The notes below the pieces were generated by a model. The model was not told the DNA's origin. It saw nothing but the letters and a program-made list of their open reading frames with translations, and ran no database searches. A program made the translations under genes and the position numbers. From the NCBI RefSeq assembly GCF_008831285.2, contig NC_045150.1, positions 14,815,362 through 14,879,361 on the forward strand: DNA of 64,000 nucleotides. The letters are read 5' to 3'. Numbering within the stretch: the stretch's first letter is position 1; the number at the start of each line of letters is the position of its first letter. Positions 15,201 through 30,937 of this stretch are shown here, in pieces. This DNA comes from Nymphaea colorata (lineage: Eukaryota > Streptophyta > Magnoliopsida > Nymphaeales > Nymphaeaceae).

Positions 15201-16839
15201 CTTTGAATTCACTACAAAAAATCAAATGAATGTCTTAAATACCAACTGTAGTCACGTAAATTTGTGATTTTAATCGCCTAAGCCAATCAATGTGAATGAA
15301 AAACCAAGCTGGTCCTACTTGATTAACTATAAGGGAGCAAATCAAGGACTTAAATGTCATTAATATTTATAAGAATTTGTTGTTTCAATCCCCTAAATCA
15401 TTCAGTATAAACGTAACAACTTGTTTAACTCATTGAGTTAACAATAAGGGATCAAATGGACGTTTTAATCGCAATCCCTTTCATTCAAACTTGCGATTTC
15501 AATTTCTTAAATCAACCAGTGCAAATGCAGTCAAATGTGAAACTGATTCGATCAACTATAAGTGAGCAAATGAAAGTTCGAAATCTTATTCATGGTCTTG
15601 CAAGCTTTTGATTTCAATCCCTTAAATCATTAAATGTAAATGGAACATGTTTAACTTGTTGGATTAACTTCATGGGATGAAATGAATGGCTTAAATAATT
15701 GCGTTCATATGAACTTGTGATTTAAATCCACCCCTTAAATAACGTAATATAGATGTAACAACAAGTCATACTCATTCGATTAACTATAAGTACCAAATAA
15801 CAAGTTGAACTCATTCGATTTACTATAAGGGAGTAAATGAACGGTTAAATCTCCTTGGCATTCGAACGAACTTATGATTTCAATCGTTTAAATCGTCTGA
15901 TGTAGAAATAACAAATTTAAATCTTTGAATTCAATACAAAAGATCAAATGAATGTCTTAAATCCCATTTGTAGTTATGCAAATTTGTGATTTTAATCCCC
16001 TAAGCCAATCAATATGAATGAAACGACAAGTCGATCCCACTTTATTAACTATAAGAGAGCAAATGAATGACTTAAATCTCATTAATATTTATACGAACTT
16101 GTTGTTTCAATCCTCAAAATCATAAAGTATAAACGTAACAACTTGCTTAACTCATTGCATTAACAATAAGGGATCAAATGGACACTTTAATCGCAATCCC
16201 TTTCATTCAAACTTGCGATTTCAATTTCTTAAATCAACCAGTGCAAACGCAATGAAATGTGGAACTCATTCAATCAATCCCTTAAATCATTAAATGTAAA
16301 TGGAACATGTTTAACCCATTGGATTAACTTCATGTGATGAAATGAATGGCTTAAACAATTGTGTTCATATGAACTTGTGATGTAAATCCACCCCTTAAAT
16401 CACGTAACATGGATGTAACAACAAGTTGTAGTGATTCGGTTTTCTATAAGTATCAAATGACAAATTCAACTCATTTGACTAACTATGAGGGAGTAAATGA
16501 ACGGCTAAATCTCATTGGCATTTAAACAAACTTACGATTTCAATCATTTAAATCGTTCGATATAGAAACAACAAGTTTAATTCTTTGAATTCACTACCAA
16601 AGATCAAATGAATGTCTTAAATACCAATTGTAGTAACGTAAATTTGTGATTTTAATCGCCTAAGCCAATCAATTTGAATGAAAAACAAAGCTGGTCCCAC
16701 TTGATTAACTATAAGGGAGTAAATGAAAGACATAAATGTCATTAATATTATACGAACTTGTTGTTTCAATCCCCAAAATCATTCGGTATAAATGTAACAA
16801 CTTGTTCAACTCGTCGAATTAACAATAAGGGATCAAATG
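12240..16839 (+). repeat. Second, looser higher-order satellite domain
   Basis: A distinctive monomer variant containing ACAAGTCGATCCCACTTTAT recurs near 12253, 14574 and 16018 (spacings about 2321 and 1444 bp). A related variant containing AAACCAAGCTGGTC falls in between. The units are longer and less regular than the 872-bp domain just upstream. The array ends at 16839 in mid-monomer, directly against block A. Confidence 0.8.
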
Positions 16840-18403
16840 ACCTTTTTTCTTTTTTCCCCTCATTGATTGCCAACAGCAAGATGGCATTAATGGTCCTTTG
16901 TCGAAGAATAACTGTAAATTTGATAATCTAGGAGGAGATAAATGCTAGTCTCCAATCCCTTAGCCTGATTTATAAATGTTCCATGTCATAAACACTAACG
17001 CTCAATTCTGCCAATGATATCTTTGTGCCATTGGAATGCCATATTTTCATCAATCATGATAGTTTTACACTTCACAGAGTAAAATCTGCATCACAAAGCC
17101 CTATTGTAAAGGGTAATCAAGTAATGGGGCATGTTAGACATGATTTCCAACATTAAATTTTTTGTTATTTTTAGCCTGACAGTGAAATGGTGGTTGTCAT
17201 TGATCATGCTGTTGGCGTATTTCCCATGGCAAGCGCTGCTGTGCTGCTGGTTAAGTTGTGAATCTGATGATATTAAAGATAATGGAGGACGTGGTCATGT
17301 GAAGTTTTGGAAAAAGGGAAAGCTGAAGCTGCTAAATTTGGCAATTTAATGGCGTAAGGTAATTATCAGCTGCACTTCTAACTTCTAAGTACTGCAGAAA
17401 TTCATCTGATCGAGCACCGCTGAGTCCTGCATTCTAGCTGTCTACTTCTTAATGAGCAGTAATTTTCCTTAAACAACATTAACTTCTACTGAAGAATCTG
17501 GCACGGTTCACACAGTTGCTAGAGTACAGAAGTCAATGGTTCACTCATTATCTGACTCTGCCGAAATTTACTTAGTTAGAATAAATCTAATTTACTGCGC
17601 CCATTCATGCACCTACTGAGCTGCCATTCTGTGGGCTTATGTTTGAACGTGGATTTAAATACAATTGAAGAGAAATCATATCCGGATTCGAAATCCAATT
17701 TCACAATCAAGAATTTTACATTCATGAATCTGAATTTTGGATTGAAGTCGATTCATTCGAAATCATTTTTGAAATGTAAGAGTATTGGATATAAGATATT
17801 TATTTAAAATTAAATTCGATTTAAAACTTAATTCAAATCTAATCAGATATTTATTTATATCTGCATATGTCATTCTTTAATTTTCAATCCGAACCTAATT
17901 TACTAATCAGATATTAATTTTTTTATATCTCATTTTTTATGTCATATTTAAATTAGATATACTGCCATCCCTGTTTCTGTTTCGAATGCAAAACAAAAAT
18001 CAAGATTCGCCACAGTTGGCAGCATAAATAACATGGTGGACATATGCACCAATGGCGTGGACGGGACTGACATCGTTCCCCTCTTAAGCGGACAATCCTG
18101 AAACGTCCACGAAGCTCATTGATTTTCCGCCACAGGAGATAAAAAGAAATAAATGCACGCATACTTAGGCATTTACACAAACATACATAGATGCTGCTGT
18201 CATTTATTCCTGCGACCTATTTGATTTTCTTCTTTATGTTTTGATAGTTCATATTTCATGTAAATGTGATGATAGAGATTTGATATGCAGGGTTGGTTTG
18301 GTGACAAGTTGATTCCTGAATCAATGAAAGCTGAACTTGAATGGAGGACCATAAATGAAAACGCATCAAATTTATTGGGATTTTCTACTAGGTTATTTTC
18401 CTT

Positions 18404-18407
18404 ATAT

Positions 18408-18448
<41 letters not shown>
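18404..18448. repeat. (TA)n microsatellite
   Basis: A run of alternating T and A of about 45 bp, lying in the A-only segment. Confidence 0.95.
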
Positions 18449-18451
<3 letters not shown>

Positions 18452-18651
18452 GTGTATATGTTATTTGCATTTGGTATTTATAGCTCTATATTCAAGGAAG
18501 AAAAAGCTTTCAATGAAAAAAACGTTTATTATCACCATAATTTTTTCTAAAAGAATGTATTCCTTTTATTCCAACAAGATTTCAGTTATTTCAACAATTT
18601 TTACGGCGATTGGATCTAATTTCAAAACTTGGGCTCAAGCTCACCCCAAAA

Positions 18652-18951
18652 CAGACTTCTGGATCCATATCCAAATTCAAATCGAGATCCTAGACCCAAG
18701 ACAGACTTCTAGAACTATATCTAAATTCAAATCTCGACCCTAGACCCAAGACAGTCTTCTAGATCGATATCCAAATCCATTTCTTGATCCTAGATCCAAA
18801 ACAGACCTTTAGATACATGTCTAAATTCAAATTTCAGCCGTCGATCCAAAACAAACATTTAGATCCATATCTCGGTCCAAATTCAAGGTGTAGATCCAAA
18901 ATCTAACTTTAGATCAAGATTTGGACCCAAATCCAAGTCCTAGATGCAAAA
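18652..18951 (+). repeat. 50-bp minisatellite, about six units
   Basis: Six consecutive 50-bp units start at 18652, 18702, 18752, 18802, 18852 and 18902. Each opens with a CAGACTTCTAGATCCATATC-like half and ends in a CCTAGACCCAAAA-like half. The spacing is exactly 50 although the units are diverged, which implies substitution-dominated ageing. More degenerate units may continue to about 19130. No coding role is apparent. Confidence 0.88.
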
Positions 18952-19739
18952 TTCAAACATTGATCCAATATACGAGGCCAAAGCCCATAATCGAGCCCAA
19001 TAAATGAAATCGAGCTCAATTTTGGAAAATGGATCCACAAAGCTGCTCTCGAATACAAATTAGACCCAAAATCAAAGTTTGGATTCAAATCAAGAATATC
19101 AACTGAAAATCCCAAGTTGAAATCAAAATAACAATGTCCAATCCCATTTAGCGTCACCCATGCGCGCACAAACCTTCCATTCGTTTTGCATCTCAATCTT
19201 GCATTGAGACTTTAAAAGACATGTTTTAAACTCAAAACATTTATCTAACCCTTGATCCCAGCCTTGGGCATCGATCAGAATGCTTTCGCGATCAAAGAAG
19301 CCCAAAACAAGCCCGGAACAATCCAAAACGAAGTTAGATCCATTTTTTACGAAGAGACCATTTTACCTTTCAAAATATATATTTTAATATATTAAATTAA
19401 TTTTAGTTGGGACCCATCTTTGGAGGCCTGGAAGGCAAAAGCCACCTATTCTCTGCCAATAAAGAGGCATTTTGCCCCCATCAGCATGCCTTGGCCGAGC
19501 GCACAATAATGCTAGGGCCGTGCACAGGTAAACACCTACCCCCAAAGGGTGGTTTTGGCATGTTGGGTGGGCACTACCCTGCCAACATCTCCAAAGGGGT
19601 ATTGGCAAGGCTAAGTGTCAATCTTCTTTGGTCAATGCCTATTAAAAAATTAAAAATAATTCAAAAAAAATTAAAGTTCGCATGAAAGCCTTATTAAATT
19701 AAAAATAAATAAATTTTGAGTTTTGGCTTCAAAATTCTC

Positions 19740-19747
19740 TATAAATA
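19740..19747 (+). promoter_or_regulatory. TATA-box-like site
   Basis: TATAAATA, followed by ACCCC and about 90 bp later by a (CTT)n pyrimidine tract, resembles a plant pol II promoter with a 5' leader. Part of the downstream leader is kept in B (from about 39518), but B lacks the TATA element. No coding sequence follows, so a solo-LTR or gene remnant is possible. Confidence 0.35.
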
Positions 19748-19809
19748 CCCCTCAAATATTCTCTCTTAAGTATCTACTAACCCTTGAAGAATTTCTAGAG
19801 TTTTTTCAT

Positions 19810-22431
19810 TTGAAATTTTGAAAGTTCTAATCTCTTTCTCTTCTTCTTCTTCTTCTTTCTCTCCAACCTTTGGTGCAAGCTTCTTCCTCAACCCCAACAC
19901 CACAAAGGCTCATTTGGAACGTTTTGGGATCATCTGGAGAAGAATATTCGTTTTCTCAAGCATTTTAATTACCGGTATGTAGTTAATATCTTAAGTCATC
20001 TCCTCATGGCCATATAAGTTAGTTTTAAGATCTTTTCTTCGAACTCAAGAGCTAATCTTGAGTGCACCGAGAGCATGAGCAAAGTGAAATAAGATTTCAT
20101 TTTCTTTCTAGGTTTGAAATATTTCTTTTTTTTGCTCACTCAATGTGTGCATTATTCATGTTTAGATAATGTTAATGCATAGTTAATTGATTTTCCAATT
20201 AATATGAACTTAAGAACCAGTGCTTGGGTTGTGATGTCTTTGTTATTACATTAATTTTTGAAGTTGAGATTTGTTCAACCTGAAAAAACCCTTACGAATG
20301 TGTATATGTTAAAATGTATCTTCATGACATTCTTATGTTTAGCATTTCTCTTAATCTCTTGATTAGAGATCCCGATAAGAGCTTTCTTACATTATTAACT
20401 TTTTATTTCACGTATATTTGATTTTCTCTTATATCCAATGGTAGGAAAATTAGTTTCCTTGTAATAAATGCAATACCTATTGCTTTACATGCTCCTATAA
20501 AAATATTTTGAATCTTATTTTCAAAATAATTTAAAAAATAGGAACATATTTAATGAAGTCTTAGTCTAGGCTCTTGTATGAGTCCAAGTTCCTCTCTGGC
20601 CTACATAGAAAAATCGAACTCGAAAATTATTCAAATTTTCTATTGATTTTAATTTTCATATATGCATATATGTTTATACATGTGTGTATACATATATATA
20701 TGTACATGAATATCTCTCTCTATTTTTTTCTTTTTGATTTAACATATTTTTTATCGACTTTCACACACATACACATATTATGCATCTCTCACTATCTTTT
20801 TAAAGTCTTTTTTTTCTTTTCAAAAGATCTCTTTCTCTCTCTCTCTCTTGTTTTAAAATCGTTTTTATGAATGATCATATATGCAAGTGCATTTATGCAT
20901 ATGCATATATACATATAGATGTATGTAATTGTATGAATGTTTTTAGATGAATGTTATGGTAGGAATGAATAATTATTTTTCAAGCATATAGAATTAATAC
21001 ATTTATGCATTCATATTCACTTGTGGAATTCACGAATGATCACAAGCACTTCTCTAAAAGAACTTAAGTAAAATAAGATGAAGCTCTTGCTAGGCAATAA
21101 CCGAATTAGAACAAAAACTTAAACATATTTAAGTTCGTAAGGAAACACTAAATTGTTTCTAAAAGAAATCTTCAAAAACCTACATTTGTTTTCAAAGATC
21201 TCCAAATGATACTTGCAAAGATTCTTGATTCAAAAGTCTCAAATCAAAATGGCTTAATCTCTTAAATGATCTTTCAAAATTTTCTTATCTAAAAGTCTTT
21301 GAAATATCAATCTTCAAGATTATTTATAACCACTACACCACATTTAACGTAAAAAAGATATTTAAGTAAAAATGAAATGCATTAAGAAAAATATAGCCTT
21401 TGAATTAGTTACCTTCGGTAAAGGCGTCATAAATGACAAGTCTTTTTCTCTCTTTTCAAAACATAACCTTGTTTTTCTGAAGCACTAAAAAACCAAAACA
21501 AAATTTGGAATGTAAAACGACGTTTAACAGAAAGAAAAAATTATGCTACACACAATATAGATATCACCAGCACACACACAGTTCGACCAAAGGATTTCAG
21601 CTCCTTATATATATAAACTGTGACTCTAACATACTTTATCAAGGAAATGCCTAACAAGGTCATCCTATTTTTTATTTTTTATTCGTTTATAATGCAATGC
21701 ACGATGGAAGAATGCTCCCCCCCCCCCCCTCCTTCTCCAAAGCCAGATTTTTTTTGGCTAAGAGGTAATGTTGTACAAATTTTCGTTTCTCCCACACAAA
21801 ACTGTCCGGGAGATTTCTCCTTCCTGCTCCTCCGCATTCATCTCGCTCATTGCAAACTCTCCCGGAATCTCTCCCTATAATCTCCTTCTCGCAGGCATTC
21901 TCCATGTCTCTCCTCACGTTGCCAAAGTAACCCTCACACACGCTCACAGTTGCTGTCGCAGGTTAAATATCTTTCTCTGTCTCTCTCTCCCTCACGGTGC
22001 ACGAAGACGAGAGATGTTAGATGAGCCGCACAATCCACCACCTGTTGTGAACTGCCATCATGAACTTGGAATTTCATAATCCTTACATGACCTTTAAGTT
22101 TTATTGGATACTATTGAACATAAATATCTTGTCTTCATCTTACACAAACTACGCTGACACAGCTGAAGATTTCACAAGTTGCTGTTGAATTGTAAGCACT
22201 ACATCAGCATTATGACCAAGGACTCAACTGGGTATAGCAGTAAAATAAATTCTTTAGACGTCAAGCCCACAAGTTTACAATTCTTGAAAGAGCGGAAGGA
22301 AAAATTATCTTACAAATTATTGGAGAGTGTGAATGGTGACCCATAAATTAAAATGGCATTTAACATAAATAACAAAAATGCAGATGCAATGGCATCATAG
22401 GAACAATACAATAGCATGGCACAAGGGCTCT
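19810..22431. other. AT-rich shared intergenic stretch; no gene seen
   Basis: Shared with B 39519-42129. It contains TATG/TG microsatellite tracts (about 20650-20705), a CT tract near 20830, a C-homopolymer near 21716 and long AT-rich stretches. The open frames are short and not conserved between A and B beyond sequence identity. 22080-22431 is the 3' flank of the prolyl-tRNA synthetase pseudogene. Confidence 0.7.
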
Positions 22432-27163
<4,732 letters not shown>

Positions 27164-27380
27164 GGCAAGGTAGCGTACTGGGTGGCAAAGTAGTCCGGCT
27201 CTTATAAGGACTCAGGTTCGAGTCTTTAAGTGGTCACTGTCACGTTTCGGTGCGTTTTACTTCTAGTCCGTAAAAGGGCCCGAACCATGCTATGTGAAAA
27301 CCCGGGGAGGGGGGACAGTGATCTTTCTTAGGGACGGTAGAATGAACCACTCACCCTTTAAAATAACAAAAAAAAGAGGG
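27164..27380 (+). mobile_element. tRNA-derived SINE, copy A
   Basis: The element begins GGCAAGGTAGCGTACTGGG (box A-like) and has GGTTCGAGTCT about 50 bp in, a near-consensus pol III box B. It ends in an A-rich tail. The same element is in block B at 47775-47995, so it predates the duplication. In A its 5' edge is fused directly to the truncated ProRS exon by a deletion that removed the left target duplication. Confidence 0.78.
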
Positions 27381-27619
27381 GGCCAACTTGGGATGTGTTA
27401 TAGTTCGACTCTTACTCTTGTACCGTACATGTAAAATAGAAGAAGAGTTTTGGCTCCCACTTACCCAAAACGTATGCAAAATTTCATATTGTTCATACAA
27501 TGTTAATAAGAATCCAATAGGAGGCTCCTCTGGTCAAAACTCATCAAAACATGACACATGAATAATTAATATATAAAGTGATAAATGAGGATTAGCAAAA
27601 GCAGTACCATCACATTCCA
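27381..27619. other. SINE-to-pararetrovirus spacer; no gene
   Basis: AT-rich sequence shared with B about 47996-48235. B differs by small indels. No reading frame can be supported. Confidence 0.6.
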
Positions 27620-28202
27620 CTCAGTTATATGCTTAGAGAATTTATGAAAACATTATATATTCCAAAATTATCAAAACATTGTATACCCATACAGAAAAAA
27701 CTAAGAAAAGACACCCAATATTATTGGGATGAAAAAGATAGAAAACATACAATTAGAATACAAGAGATGCAAAAACCATCCAAAATTATATTTCCCACAC
27801 CAAACATGAAATTTCATTTGGAATAGAATCGGACGCATAAGCAAAAGCTACGGATCAGTATTAAAATATACAAATGAAAACGAAACACACATATATTTAA
27901 GCAGGCATCATTCAAGAAGTTTCAAAGAGAATCAAACCAAGTGGGAAATAAACCGCAATGCAATTTATTATGCATTACTACATTTTGAGATATATGTTGT
28001 CTTCACAAAATTCATTGTGAGAACAGATAACACACAGGTAAAACACTGGATTAAATCGAAATTAGAAAATTCCATTGTCAAAAAAGATATTAGAAGGTTA
28101 GTTAATGAAATTAAATTATTTGACTTCTCCATTGAACTACTAACGTCAGCTGAGAATAGTTATGCCAATATATTGTACAGGAACCCACAGCTGGATGGAT
28201 AA
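27620..28202 (+). pseudogene. Endogenous pararetrovirus-like RT/RNase H remnant, copy A
   Basis: Degenerate coding sequence with two recognisable pieces. 27629-27826 resembles the region after the reverse transcriptase palm of Caulimoviridae-type polyproteins, with a conserved IPKLSK-like stretch. 27910-28202 resembles RNase H, with a VRTDNTQVKHWI core and a C-terminal SAENSYAN(I/V)LYRNPQ stretch. The two pieces are in different frames with stops between them. Relative to B this copy has a 9-base deletion that removes the KEL part of the RNase H region near 27956. No LTR flanks it, which favours an integrated pararetrovirus over an LTR element, but a diverged gypsy RNase H cannot be excluded. 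Confidence 0.6.
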
Positions 28203-28977
28203 AAGAAACAGATATAAGGATAATGGAATGGAGAAACCCATATCACATCTGAAAATCATATAAGGATTTATGAGGAGTTGCGGCATTAAGCCAAGTCTAT
28301 CAGAAATAATATCTGAACACAAAGATACACATCCACTTGCAGAAACGTAGAGTTGCGGGATAAAACCCAAGTCTCTCTATGAATACAGATTTATAATAAC
28401 AAGACTCCAACTTCCAGTTACTGAAGAATGAGGTCCTTAACCTCAAAGAGAAAGTGGAAGTATTAAAAACACAAATTACTAAACTTATGTCCTTTGTGAG
28501 AGATGTACAAAAACAACTGAAGAAGTATCAGACCCAGATCCAGAGAGAATCTAAAAAGGACCAGTCCCAAACCCAAATAGAAGGAGCCCAGACCCAGAAC
28601 ACAGAGGAAAATCTGCCCGCACAAACAGAAAATCAAACTAAACCCATATTCTTCAAAAACCATAACTTGAATGCTTGGTTTTATATGAGATTTTCTGTTC
28701 CAGATCTGGCTTCTTGATTCAAAACGGATGGTTAAATGGACCTGTTTATTCAGCTTAGTGATTGGTTTCACATTAAATTTCCTAATCAAAACCGGGTCAC
28801 TTTGAAACATTGCAGTTCTTTGGACCTGCTTATTTTGTAAACGCATTAAAAAATTTCCAGCATAACAAAACGCGGATTTTTTTTTTTTGACCATTCCGAA
28901 AGCATGCCCGTTAGGGCACGCACTCTCCCGTCGGGCTCCCCTCGTCTTCCTCTTTTCTCTTCGTCGACGCCTCTATG
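28203..28977 (+). pseudogene. Coiled-coil protein fragment downstream of RNase H, copy A
   Basis: 28423-28660 encodes a heptad-like, Lys/Glu/Gln-rich stretch (LKEKVEVLKTQITKLMSFV, then Gln/Thr-rich), with no start or end attributable to a gene. The same stretch is in B (49039-49257) with a small internal deletion there. Position and composition would fit a coiled-coil protein of the same pararetrovirus-like element, but I cannot assign a family. 28720-28977 is non-coding and ends in a pyrimidine-rich stretch shared with B 49620-49706. Confidence 0.4.
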
Positions 28978-30675
28978 TGAAATGGAACTATGGAAGGCAA
29001 AGAGTACCTTTTCCTCCGACCATTCCTCAAAGTTGCACCTACAAATTATGTGTCGTGGGCTATGGAATCCATCCTTTCATCTTATCAACCTTCAACTTTC
29101 GCCTCAGCTTTGGAAGTGGTGTTTTAGTTGGATAGGAGCGCTGGAATTAACTTTTTCGCCTAGTCATTTTTTTTCCTTTTTCTCAAGGAACCCTTTTAAT
29201 AGGAGAAGTATGAGGAATTCATCTTGTTATGAACCCTTCCACCACAAAGCCCTATATTTACACGAGCAGTTCAAGGGGAATGATTTCTTGCGATGTCTAG
29301 TTTGCAAAAACCATCCTAGTCGGTTTTCTACTTCCAACCATAGGTCACTTGGTTTTATCAACGTACTCATTTTGAAGGAAAAGGGAAAACAATCTAGGTA
29401 ATATATCACTTGACGTCAAGAATTTTTTAATAAACTTTACCAACTATTTTGAAAAAGAATTTTGCTGCACTACGATGTACCTTCGCTTTGTCTTAGATAT
29501 TCCTTTGAGTGTAAAGGAGGAATTTTCAAGCCCTTGCTATCAGTCAATTGAAGGAGAAGACTGGAAAGATTCTTTGTGTGAGCTATCAAGATGGGTTCAG
29601 TGATGTCGAGGAACTCAAGGATTAGGAAATGCTATTCGCCTTTGCAATCAAACATCTACAAGAATCAAACATGAAAGTGTGATGAGGTGGAAACCCGAGT
29701 GTTCTTTGAAACCTTGACAGATAGCAAAATTAGTGTTGAGAGATGGGCTCGGGGCGAGTGTAGTTGTTCCTCTGGGTTAGTAATCGAGAGTATTGAGTAT
29801 GCATAAAGGTGATTTATGTGTATTCCATGAAGATAGCAACCTATGAACATTTTGTCTCGTTGAAACTCACAAGTTGAAGTGGGTATGAGGCGTGACAAAG
29901 CTACACAAAACCATCAAAGAGAGATGGTGTTTTGTAGTAGCCTTTGGGGTGGTGAGGTACTTCCCTCAAAGGTGAAGGTCGGCCTAAAAAAAAAAAAAAA
30001 TCAAAACGACAAAGAAGGCAAGTAAAAAAAAAAGAAGCAATAATAGAAAAAAGAAAATCAATGACAAAAGAAAGCAAGAAAAAAAAAGTGTCTGCCAAGG
30101 GATGAAGGACATGAAGGCTGAAGTCTCTAACATTGATTGTAGATCCTTTGTGGGCGAATGATTCAAGGTTAATATCCACTCCTTTTCTTTGGTTTCCTAT
30201 GAAGCTGAGAACAATTTCTTTATTCTCATACCTTGAAAATGGAAAGAAATCCCTTCATGAGATTTGATAGCATCGGTGCGATTCCAAATCCTAATACTTC
30301 ATCGAATACTTTAGGTAAAAGAAGGTTATGTCTTTTGCACACAACATGCACTAAAAGCCCATGGTGAAAATTTTTGAAAAGAATAAGCCATTTCAAAGTT
30401 CAATTCTTTGCAAAGAAAACTTGACGTCTTTTGCTATATTCCTAATTGGTGAGGATACGAGGCAATACTATTTTAGTTGAGGTTTGGTCTTATTGTTGAA
30501 TGTCAACCTGGTTTAGAGTCCTTAGACTTTGAGACCCATGTTCAATATTTATTTATGGTCATGCTTCGTTTGAGTCCGTTTTATGAAGTGCGTAATTTGG
30601 TCAGAGTACTTATTGTGTATACTCTAGCATAGTAGGGACATGGGTTAAAGTAGTGTTGTGGTTCCATGCTTGTTT
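28978..30675 (+). repeat. Unidentified repeated stretch, copy A (matches B 54034-55736 and C 36632-37238)
   Basis: Present three times in the window. It begins CTATGTGAAATGGAACTATG at all three sites. Copy A joins it directly to 28977, whereas in B and C it follows the candidate-exon stretch, so A lost about 4.3 kb here. It includes an A-rich tract (29988-30090) interspersed with G and C. Open frames on either strand are short, and I recognise no protein. Confidence 0.75.
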
Positions 30676-30937
30676 AAATCTTAATTATAGTAGTTCTTGT
30701 TTGATTGTTAACTGTCGTGTTCTTTTCATTGAGCATTTGATTCTGTTTAAAACCATGTAGCTAAGTTGCACATGTCCTAGCTATACCAAGGTATGGTTCA
30801 GAAGAACTGTGAATGTTGGAGTTGTTAAACCTTGGTATTGATTTAATGTGTTTGTTGGTCTTCACTAGGATTATCAGAAGTTAGAGCATATGCTTATTGA
30901 TTGTATTTTTTAAGGCTTGAACCAAGTTAGTTAGCTG
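30676..30937. other. A-specific junction segment; nothing recognised
   Basis: These 262 bp replace about 2.55 kb of B (55737-58291) that carries the gypsy gag-PR-RT region. No coding signal is seen. Confidence 0.5.

Larger units (their letters stand above)
1..16839. repeat. AT-rich satellite array, monomer about 115-118 bp
   Basis: The whole stretch is a head-to-tail tandem repeat of roughly 145 diverged monomers. Recurring words in order are CTTGTGATTTCAATC, TTAAATCATTCAATATA, GATGTAACAACAAGTT, ACTCATTGGATTAACTATAA, GGATCAAATGAATG and TTAAATCTCATTCGTATTCA. Successive CTTGTGATTT landmarks are about 113-118 bp apart (for example near 329, 447, 561 and 676). The monomer holds two related cores (TTAAATCATTC and TTAAATCTCATTC) spaced about 72 and 44 bp, so it may descend from an older shorter duplication. 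No gene is visible; short open frames at 12253 and 14574 are satellite. The period is shorter than the common 150-180 bp plant centromere satellites, so centromeric identity is not shown. Confidence 0.97.
16840..19809. other. Start of block A and A-only segment; no supported gene
   Basis: 16840-17221 is shared with B (39134-39518). 17222-19809 is present only in A. B joins the flanks directly across an ATTT microhomology, which suggests a deletion in B. A short open stretch (17131-17349) continues past the breakpoint, but I recognise no family and B does not preserve it. The segment holds a TA microsatellite, a 50-bp minisatellite and, at 19405-19640, a more GC-rich unidentified stretch. Confidence 0.6.

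Noticed and set aside
1-16839. CRISPR-like or regulatory repeat system
   Set aside because: Monomers abut without unique spacers, divergence is along the whole monomer, and the context is plant nuclear DNA.
17131-17349. Small plus-strand gene
   Set aside because: No recognised domain, and the frame spans the point where A and B diverge, so it is not conserved.
27164-27250. A tRNA gene
   Set aside because: Box A and box B words are present but no cloverleaf or CCA-end structure is evident, and an A-rich tail and target duplication point to a SINE.
28904-29401. Plus-strand frame of 165 codons
   Set aside because: It crosses the deletion junction at 28978, so it cannot be an ancestral gene; copies B and C do not keep it intact.
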